DNA of 64,000 nt from Hemerocallis citrina. Lineage: Eukaryota > Streptophyta > Magnoliopsida > Asparagales > Asphodelaceae. The position numbers were made by a program, and so were the translations under genes. The first letter of the stretch is position 1. The number at the start of each line of letters is the position of its first letter. Positions 56,416 to 64,000 of the stretch are shown piece after piece. The DNA lies in assembly GCA_017893485.1 (NCBI GenBank), contig CM030360.1:1456501-1520500 (forward strand). The letters are read 5' to 3'. The notes under the pieces were generated by a model, which saw only the letters and a list, made by a program, of their open reading frames with translations, was not told the origin of the DNA and searched no databases.

Positions 56416-56810
56416 AATGTTATTAAAACCAGACCGGACCATTTACCAGTCAGGTTCCACATAAAGCTGCCACTCTGTTGAAAACTGGATGAATAGAAGT
56501 GAACCAGCCGGTTTTAACTGAACAGGGTTTAATTCGAACCGGCCGGTTCAGAAATCTTTACTATTTTTTCTAAACTATACATGTGTAACCAGATTCAAAC
56601 CTGTCTCATATGAAACATATGTACAGGACAATACTTCGGTTATGTTGTAAATATATATAGGTATATATTTGAATAGCAGTCAGATAAAAATGATCCCTCC
56701 TCACACTGAACCCATCCAACCATCCAACCGACATTGAACTTGGTTGAACCGGCTAAAAACCGGACGGGCCATCTTTCCAGTTCGATGGACGGTTCGGTTT
56801 TTACAACATT
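56416..56810. mobile_element. 395-bp MITE with AACCGGACC-type ends
   Basis: Imperfect TIRs of about 27 bp: AATGTTATTAAAACCAGACC on the left against AATGTTGTAAAAACCGAACC on the right. The flanks GATGAAGGC and AGGTGAAGT are a possible degraded 9-bp duplication. The interior has repeated AACCGGCCGGTT-like palindromes. Non-coding. It lies about 290 bp upstream (gene sense) of the penultimate branching-enzyme exon. Confidence 0.7.
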
Positions 56811-57004
56811 AGGTGAAGTTGTTGGCTGCAGCCACGTTATAAAAAAATATTAATAATAAAAAGACAATTGCATATACTGACACATGGAGTTTTTCAAAAA
56901 CACCATCATAAAGGTTAGAGTGAAACAGTAATACATGTCTGCCAAATATATGCCTGAGATGACAAAGTTTGAAGATAGAAGTGTTTGTGCTACATTTTGG
57001 TGTT

Positions 57005-57795
57005 GCAGATTCGCAAAATTCCGTATTTAACTGTTTTGGCCCTGATTTATAGTCCACATTTTAGCCCATTTTGCAAAATTCCGTATTTCACAGTTTTGAC
57101 AACATTTTATTAAGCTACAGTCCACAATTTTTTGTCGTTTTCACAAAATTTCGTATTTCATTATTTTGACCAAATATTGAGCGAAATTCATTATTTCACT
57201 ATTTTTGCCATATTTTGAGTAGTAGTCCCCAAGTTTTGGTTGTCTATTGCAAAATCTAAATTTTACTATTTTTGTCTATTTTTTATGGGCTATAGTCCAC
57301 AATTCTCAGCGAATTTCACAAAATTTTGTATTTAATTATTTCGACCCCATTTTGTGGGCTTTCATACACAAATTTCGACACATTTCGCAAAATTCAGCAT
57401 TTCGCTGTTTTGGCCATATTTTGGGGGCTGCTCACAAAATGAAGCCAACATAGTGGAATACAAAATTTTATGAAATCGGCCCAAAACTGTAGACTAATAT
57501 AGCTCATAAATTTGTGAAATACGAAATTTGGCCAATCTACAATTTGGCCAAATCAGTGAAATTCCGTATTTCACTGAAATTTGATAAAAATTTGTGAAAT
57601 CGGCCAAATAAGTGAAATACGGAATTCTCCGAAATTGGCCGAAAATTGTGGACTAAATAACCCATCAAAATAGGGAAATACGAAATTTGCCGAAAACCCC
57701 ACAAAATGTGGCTAAAATAGAGAAATACGGAATTTCACGAAATTTGCCAAAAATTGTGGACTATAGCACTACAAAATATGGCCAAAATGATGAAA
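57005..57795. repeat. Minisatellite block A with internal inversion (~68-bp unit)
   Basis: Diverged tandem units containing GTGAAATACGAAATTT, TTGCCGAAAACTGTGGACTA and CACAAAATGTGGCC. From about 57470 to 57795 units read in this sense on the plus strand; from 57005 to 57470 they read in the opposite sense. The block is therefore a large inverted repeat with its turn near 57470. No coding capacity. Confidence 0.88.
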
Positions 57796-57845
57796 CAAGA
57801 AATAGCACCATGGAAAGAAACTAGGAAATGAAACTAGGGACTTAC

Positions 57846-59093
57846 GAGCAACGCAAGGGTTCAGGCCGCACACAGCAAGCGACTGCTCCATCACCCTGGC
57901 CCAATCTATGCTCTGGCCACCCTCAACAGCCTCTCAAACTCAACCTACTCCACGGTGAACCCTGACAGCTTCGTGGTCTTCCTTTGCGGGTAATCATACG
58001 ACCACTTAGTGAGAATGTCCCATGGCTCGGGCATGTAGGCGATGAAATACATCGTCTTCCAATCCTTCATGGAGTTCAGATGATTATGCACAACGCGGAT
58101 CTTGTGACGAGGGGATATCTACCATCATTCTGAGTAACCCGGGAGAGCGCTTAATCCCAAGCACCTACAGAAATACTTGAGGCTTAAGCCTCAGGGGGAC
58201 GTCCCTCTTATGGCAGAGCATGATAAAACTAGGCAACTGTTTCCACGAAATTGGCACATACTATGAAGAACTCATCCCCGCCCAATTAAGGACCTTTGAT
58301 ACACGGATGGATAGGGAGACACAAACCCGAAGCAAATGTGTCTGAGGAAACATACAAAACCACTCTGATAGCTTATCAGTCGGTCGGATACTAGTGCTCG
58401 GAAGCAACAGGACAAACCTTTGGGGAATGTGGTAGACCTCCCGGATATGATCCAGATCACTCTCCACCATGGTATTCTGCGTTTTGTCCGCTTCTATCTT
58501 CGGTTTGTTCGGCATGGACTGTTGTACACCAAACAGCAAGATATCCTGTAAAGCTTCCGGATAGGCTTTGCGCCCATAGACGGCCGGAATACGCCACCCT
58601 CATACTCGTACGCCTTCGGCTCGTACCTCTTGTCAGGAGAGAGGGCTTTTCTCTTCCTTTTCGCAGGTCGAAGTTCACGAGGGACAGACAAGAGGTTATC
58701 AAGGGGCAAGGGTCTTACTTCCCGAACTGAAGGACTCTAAACTCCTTCGCCCTCATCCATCCTCGTCTCTCTGCCATAGCTCTCTTCCCATTCTGCCTCC
58801 CTCCCTCTTTATCGCCTGATGTTGGCTTTCCCTCTCCACTTCGACCACAGTGCCCTCGGGACCTCCACTCCCCTCTCCGGCCACGTTCTTTCCCACCTGG
58901 TGAGCGGGATTCGCCCCTTCGAGGTCGAGCATACCTCTATATCGACATCCACTTCCTAGGAAGGAATGGGAGTGGACCTCGACTTCACCAGTTCGATTGC
59001 CCGTGAGGACGACTGAGACGAGGCCTTCGAAGATGACCCACTTCGTCCCGAGGACGAAGACGAAGACGAGCGGCTTGACTGATTGCCAGACAT
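57846..59093 (-). pseudogene. Antisense ORF of Tat-type gypsy (PF04195-like putative gypsy-type transposon protein)
   Basis: Starts at ATG 59093 (MSGNQSSRSSSSSSGRSGSS), a Ser-rich head. After stops and frame changes come a basic motif (ELRPAKRKRKALSPDKRYEP), then VESDLDHIREVYHIPQRFVL, the entry of the domain known as putative gypsy-type transposon (PF04195). FCMFPQTHLLRVCVSLSIRV follows, where FPLHPF-type sequence is usual, and then more degraded pieces (NSMKDWKTMYFIAYMPEPWD). It lies antisense to the adjacent Tat LTR at 59890, the position and orientation described for extra antisense ORFs in plant Tat/Retand elements. At least three frame breaks. Function of such ORFs is unknown. Confidence 0.7.
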
Positions 59094-59329
59094 GTTAGCT
59101 TAAAGAAAGATTTTTAGAGATAGGAGCTCTGGTTGAAGAAAGAGAAAGTAATCCTAAAAAATGAGATAGGAATGAGAACTTATAAAAGAAGAGCCCGATT
59201 TCTCGAATGACCCAAGTGATGTGACGACTCCTCGATAACTACAAAACTATGCAATAGGTCCTCCAAAAAATCACGAGGTCATGTGAGCATCGAGCCTGAC
59301 AACACTCAGACAACCCGCTTCACCAAGGG
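59094..59329. other. Spacer between antisense ORF and tandem repeats
   Basis: Includes ACTTATAAAAGAAG at 59178-59191, a TATA-like box readable on both strands that could serve the antisense ORF about 90 bases away. Confidence 0.45.
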
Positions 59330-59770
59330 GTCCAAGATATCAAAGATCACGCATCGTATCTGGCCACTCAGAGTGGTTTCCGACCCCAAGCCATGCGAAG
59401 AAATTCCAAGATCGCGTCCGGTGTCTCACCCATTGGCGTGGTTTTCGACCCCGAGATCTCGCGAAGAAATTTCATCTAACCCCTAGACCTCGCGAAGAAA
59501 TTCTAAGATCACGTCTCGGGTCTCACCCTTCGGTGTGGTTTCCGACCCCGTGCGAAGAAATTTCAAGATCACACCTCTGTGTCTCGCCCATCGGGGTTTC
59601 CGAACCCGAAATCTTGCCGAGAAATCCTCGTAACCAGGCTCTCGCCACTCGCCCAGCCCCTCGGCAGGGTACTCCGACCCCGAGCCTTTCGCAAGCCCAG
59701 TCTTCAGCGTGGAGGTCCGACCCCGAGCCTCCACTAGGCCCAAGCCTCAGCACAGAGGTCTGACCTCGAA
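59330..59770. repeat. GC-rich tandem repeats before a Tat LTR
   Basis: Four copies of a CGCGAAGAAATTYCAAGATC module, alternating with GTGTCTCACCCATYGGCGTG and GGTTTCCGACCCCGA words (59390-59610). Then come three copies of a GGAGGTCCGACCCCGAGCCT-type module (59660-59770). Tandem repeats in this 3' untranslated position are a known trait of Retand-like elements. Confidence 0.8.
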
Positions 59771-59889
59771 CCTCTCGTCGAGCACCTTGTCCCACGCTGC
59801 AAACATATCTTTTTCGCCAACGCGATTTTCCCTACGAATTACCTACTCCTCGAAGAAGACCAGAAGTTCACCTCCAAGAGAGGATCTTA

Positions 59890-60968
59890 TGATGAGGGTG
59901 AAAATCGCGGTCGATCTGCACAGCACAATTCCCGTACGAATCTCGAGGCTCATAAAGTCTAGACAACGGGTCCAGGGATAGTTCACGGGCCTTCCACAGG
60001 CCCACCATCTCAACTCAACACACCAGGAAACAGTTGACTAGCCATTTATGGCCAGTAATCAAATCCCTTATAATTAGGAGATTAACAGCTCCATCAGATC
60101 CCTCATCAGGATCTAATTATGCAGCTGGAGAATCTTTCCCTAACAGATTCCCACTAATCTAGAAATACAAGTTTACCTCCACAGTTAAAAGGTAATTAAC
60201 ATTTTTCCACTAATCCCTACCACTGTTTTAAATTTCCTCCGATACGGCCGAAATTTCGGCCGAAATTTCATTTCGACTAGCTTGCCGATACGAAATCACA
60301 TATTTTATACTCTACATTGTTTTGAACCGAAATGTGTAGATTTCCGCCGAAATTACCGAAACATCGGCCGAAATATTGCCGAAATTGGCGAAATATCAGC
60401 TGAAATAGACAAATGTTATTGTGAATATATTTTAAAATTTTGTTTTACTTTTTGCATATATGTCTTTCAATATAGAACCTTAAGCTAAAATAATGTGAAG
60501 ATTTTGTATTGCTATTGTTTGTATATATGCAAAGTCAAGTTTATTATATTTTTTCTAATCAATGCAAATTTAACTTAGTTATATACTTATATTACATTCT
60601 CTTCAATATTATTGTTAAATTATGCGAAGATTTACCGTAATTGATTCATGTCATTAGTTATATTATACAATATTTTATATTATAAATGACATGTAGGACA
60701 TAATATCTTATTTAGTAATAAAAAAAAATATTTATTGAGTATAGGAAATGAGCATCTGATATGATCACATTTCTCCGAGATCTCCGATATCTCCGATCCG
60801 AGACGAAACACCCCTTGCCGAGACGAGTCTGAAATTCGAGATTTAAAACCATGATCCCTACCTTTACTTCCTCAGTCGCTTACTAGATCGTCGGAGGGCC
60901 CGTCACTGGGAATACTCTCGGTGTATCGGGCTTTTTTGCAAGTGTTCGGCGGCCAGTGGTAGTCATCA
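59890..60968 (+). mobile_element. LTR of plus-strand Tat-type gypsy, split by a MITE
   Basis: Starts TGATGAGGGTGAAAATCGC after a polypurine-like GAGAGGATCTTA. Diagnostic R/U5 block TCGGAGGGCCCGTCAC..CTCTCGGTGTATCGGGCTTT and TTTGCAAGTG near 60895-60945. Ends near GTGGTAGTCATCA. Without the 632-bp MITE and its extra 9-bp duplication it is about 440 bp, close to the 474-bp LTR at 11622. TATA-like CTAGAAATACAAG near 60158. Confidence 0.7.
60222..60853. mobile_element. 632-bp Mutator-type MITE
   Basis: Flanked by perfect 9-bp duplications ATCCCTACC (60213-60221 and 60854-60862). Ends ACTGTTTTAAATTTC and, inverted, CATGGTTTTAAATCTCGAAT give TIRs of about 15-20 bp. The left interior is built from repeated GGCCGAAATTTC words; the right interior has TCTCCGAGATCTCCGATATC repeats. 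No ORF of note. It sits inside the Tat LTR. Confidence 0.9.
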
Positions 60969-61090
60969 AATCCACCAAAATCCACAAATAGTAGACTCAC
61001 ATCAAGGGTGAGATCTACGATTGAGATCCACTTTTCCTCTCCTTACAAAGAACTCATTATATGTTGCTCCGACACCAATAAACAGCTCTC

Positions 61091-61278
61091 CTAATTATAA
61101 GGCATTTGATTACTAGTCATAAATGACTGGTCAACTGTTCCTCGGTGGGTTGAGTTGACATGGTGGACCGGTGGAAGGCCCGTGAACTGTCCCTGGGCCC
61201 GTTGTCTAGACTTTAGGAACCTCGAGATTCATGCAGGAATCGTGCGGTGCATATCGGCTACAATTTTCACCCTCACCA
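61091..61278 (-). mobile_element. Inverted partial Tat LTR
   Basis: The minus strand starts TGGTGAGGGTGAAAATTG and matches 59890-60093 along its length (AGTCTAGACAACGGGYCCAG, GGCCTTCCACMGGYCCACCA). It stops near CCTTATAATTAGGAGAGCTG. It forms a 1-kb-spaced inverted repeat with the LTR to its left. Confidence 0.85.
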
Positions 61279-61454
61279 CCAGCGATCAAGACTCGTCACT
61301 TATTTATTAAGTGCTCTTACATTCATCCTTTATGGACTATTTGTAAGTTGGCATGGCATGTGCACGATATGCCCGGATCCGTGGTTTCTTGATAGGATTC
61401 CTGGTGTAAGCATCGTGTCAAGCGTCCCTTTCATTCATCATGGGACTTATCCAT
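61279..61454. other. Short unassigned spacer
   Basis: A plus-strand open frame (CPDPWFLDRIPGVSIV) is not recognised. Confidence 0.4.
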
Positions 61455-62261
61455 GATGACGCTAATTTGGATCATTTGGTCTGAAAGAAATAATAGAATC
61501 TTCAACAGCTCTTCCCATACCATTAATTGCTTGATTAGGATCTATTCTATTTCACTAACTTATGGGCTCGGATTCTCCCTCATAACAAACTGGATTTGCT
61601 TTGGTTATCCAATCTTGATTTAGTTGTCAACAATTATTTTCACTCTTCTTAAAATTTCTCTAAGGTTTTTATCATTTATATGCTATATCCTTTATTTTTG
61701 GCCTTTTTCTCACTTATAGCTAGTTTTCACTTTGCAGAGCTAGGCTTCTTTGAGGGCAGAGATCGCCATCTTGTTTTGGTTCTTGCCTCTTCTATGCTAT
61801 ATTTTGGTTAAGCATCAGGTGTTTTCGTATGCCATATGTTAGTTATGTTGTTGGCTTCTCTATTGGGTCTGTGTTGTCCTTTTGTTTGGCTGTGCTGAGA
61901 GTTTGTTGCTTGTTTGGGTTGATTATGTTTCTTCTTGTTTTATGAGCTTCCATTTCTATGTTGTGGGGCTTTGGCTGCTCGCTTGGCTGGTGATACTTCA
62001 TGATGATTTGGTCGCTATTTTTGTTGTCGTGTTGTGTTTCTGACTGGGGCTGCTATATGGCTGTCTGCGTTGTTTCAATTTTTAGGTAGCCTGCCTATCT
62101 GCCTTTGTACCAATTTATTTTGTTGTTATGTTGCTTTCTACTTTTGGATTCGCTTGTTTTACTCCTTGTAAACATAACTATTGTATGTTACTCCTCTTTA
62201 TTAATAATATTTTTGGGAGCTGAAGTCGTTTTGACACTATCCTATTATCAAAAAAAGGGCT
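61455..62261 (+). mobile_element. 3' end of a LINE (non-LTR retrotransposon)
   Basis: A plus-strand frame from 61456 reads MTLIWIIWSERNNRIFNSSS then HTINCLIRIYSISLTYG, the C-terminal WxIWxERNxRIF signature of plant L1-type ORF2. A stop follows, then about 600 bp of T/G-rich 3' untranslated sequence and a short terminal A run (TATTATCAAAAAAA, ending at 62261). The element is 5'-truncated. The target duplication was not found. It abuts the minisatellite at 62262. Confidence 0.8.
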
Positions 62262-64000
62262 GTGAAATACAGAATTCCTTGAAATTTGCCGAAAACAGAA
62301 GACTAACCCCACAAAATGTGGTAGAAGTAGTGAAATATGAAATTCTACAAAATTTACAAAAAATTGTATAGAATAGATCACAAAATGTGGCCAAAGTGGT
62401 GAAACATGGAATTAGCCGAAACTGAACGAAAACTAGGGACTGGTCCACAAAATGTGGCGAAAAAGTAAAATACGAAAGTTCACGAAAAGGGCCGATAACT
62501 GTGCACTCTCCACAAATATGGCCAAAATAGTGAAATATGAAATTTCACAAAATTTGCCAAAGACTGGACTTTATGCCATAAAATGTGGCCAGAATATTGA
62601 AATATGAAATTTGCCAAGGACTGTGGAACCCACAAAAAGTGGCCAAAATAGTGAAATACAGAATTCCAATAAATTAGCCGAAAATGTAGATTATAGCACA
62701 CAATGTAGCCAAAACAGTAAAATGTGAAATTTTATGAAATTTACCGAAAACTCCAAACTATAATTCAGAAATTGTGGCCACAGCAGTGAAATTGGAATAC
62801 ACCTAAATTGGCCGAAAACTGTGGACTATATTTGCCTACAAAATGTGGCTAAAAGAGTGAAATACGAAATTTTATGAAATTTGCCGAAAACTGTGGACTA
62901 TATAGCCCACCAAAGGTACCCAAAATAGTGAAATTCGAAAATCATAAAATTGGTAAGAAACTATGGACTATAAGTCTATAACATGCAAAATGTAGCAAAC
63001 GTAGCGAAAAACAAAATTGGCCAAACACTGGACAATAACCCACAAAAATTAGCCAAAATAGTGAAATACGAATTTCAAAGAATATGGCTAAAAACTGTGC
63101 ACAAAATGTGTCCAAATGAGTGAAACGCAAAATTTTCCAAAAATGAACGAAAATTGTGGACTATAATAACCCACAAAATGTTGCCAAAAAAGAGAAATAC
63201 AAATTTTCATAAAATTTGCCAAAAGTGTGGACTACAGCCCACAAAATGTGGACAAAGCAATGAAATACAAAATTTTGCGAAATTGACTGAAAATTGTATA
63301 CTATATAGCGCACAGACAGTGCCCAAAGCTGTGAAATACGGAATTTCCTGAAATTGGCCAAAAACAGTGGACTATATATAGTCCACAAATTGTGGCAAAA
63401 AAAGTGAAATACAAAATTTCACAAAATGGACCAAAAACTGTGTACAAGATAGTCCACAAAATGTAGCAAAATTAATGATGTACAAAATTTTACAAAATTG
63501 GCCTTAAACTGTGGAGCCCACAAAATATTGAAATACGGAAATTTCACAAAATTTGCCAAAACTGTGGCCAAAATACTGAAATACGAAATTTTATGAAATT
63601 GGCCAAAAAATGTGAAAACTATGGACTGCCCACAAAATGTGGCACAAAAGAGTGAAAATACCAAATTTAACGAAATTGGCTAAAAATTGTGAACATAACC
63701 CACAAAATGTCTTCAATATAGTGAACTGCGAAACTGACAAAAAATGTTGACTATAGCCACTAAATGTGGCCAAAGCAGTGAAATATGAAATATTACTAAA
63801 CTGGCCGATATTTGGCTAAAATAGTAAAATTCAGAATTTTGCGAAATTGACCGAAAACTCGACACTATAGGCCACAAAATTTGGCAAAATCAGTGAAATG
63901 TGAAATTCACTGAAATTGGCCAGAAATTATGGACTATATATAATCCACAAAATGTGGCAAAAAAAGTGAAATACGAAATTTCACAAAATAGCTGCCAAGT
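62262..64000. repeat. Minisatellite block B (~68-bp unit)
   Basis: About 25 diverged units of the same family as block A (GTGAAATACGAAATTT, CGAAAACTGTGGACTATA, CCACAAAATGTGGCC), all in one orientation, running off the window edge. Neighbouring units are often 65-70 bp apart, with some deleted to about 54. Confidence 0.9.

Noticed and set aside
56238..56462. Pro-rich frame across the poly(G) run
   Set aside because: Its Pro run is just the homopolymer read antisense.
57005..64000. CRISPR-like array
   Set aside because: Units are diverged and contiguous without unique spacers, in a plant genome; it is a minisatellite.

Overview
The window is nuclear DNA from a flowering plant, most likely a eudicot. 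It is AT-rich, has GT..AG introns, and carries plant families of LTR retrotransposons, hAT, Mutator, PIF/Harbinger and LINE elements. It is a repeat-dense intergenic block. Only two host loci can be supported: a complete four-exon gene for a DUF662 (RAB6-interacting golgin) protein on the minus strand at 17765-18972, and the last two exons of a starch-branching-enzyme-like gene on the minus strand at 55863-56129. Almost everything else is nested, mostly broken mobile DNA.

Layout. 1-5700: partial Ty3/gypsy LTRs, a copia integrase scrap and a Tat-type gypsy 5' end, all minus. 5701-10941: minus-strand gypsy element with gag, protease, primer site and a 3 kb LTR, truncated after protease. 10942-12095: 3' end of a plus-strand Tat-type gypsy. 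12497-16091: complete hAT element with 19-bp perfect terminal inverted repeats, 8-bp target duplication and a decayed transposase. 16100-19990: DUF662 gene with two tiny poly(A) retroposed fragments, one in its second intron. 19995 to about 33985: element carrying a plant mobile domain (PMD) gene on the minus strand, with hairpins at one end. Its intron is split by a young, complete SIRE/Maximus-like copia element (22975-32778; TSD TTATT; two 1386-bp LTRs) that carries an extra ORF after pol. About 34205-40412: PIF/Harbinger-type unit holding a second PMD gene, a DDE transposase pseudogene and a Myb/SANT-like accessory ORF. 40647-44310: Mutator-like element with about 430-bp TIRs and 9-bp TSDs. 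44690-53863: remnants of three copia elements, one holding a 377-bp long-TIR MITE. 53284-55107: a local triplication of a copia LTR/flank junction. 55863-56810: branching-enzyme exons and a MITE. 57005-64000: a diverged minisatellite of about 68 bp with an internal inversion, interrupted by Tat-type gypsy DNA with an antisense ORF, a 632-bp Mutator-type MITE and a LINE 3' end.

Functional reading. The DUF662 gene looks intact and is probably expressed. The branching-enzyme exons have correct splice sites and stop codon, so they are either a gene relic or the 3' end of a gene whose previous intron is swollen by repeats. None of the transposons has an undamaged transposase or polymerase frame. 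The SIRE-like element comes closest, but its reverse transcriptase frame breaks at the catalytic YVDD motif and the gag-protease junction carries stops.

Points that most deserve a second look: the PMD gene inside a Harbinger-type unit; the palindrome CAGTCGACTG clustered at every linker of the SIRE-like element; the twin-hairpin end of the first PMD element; the junction triplication; and the inverted minisatellite.
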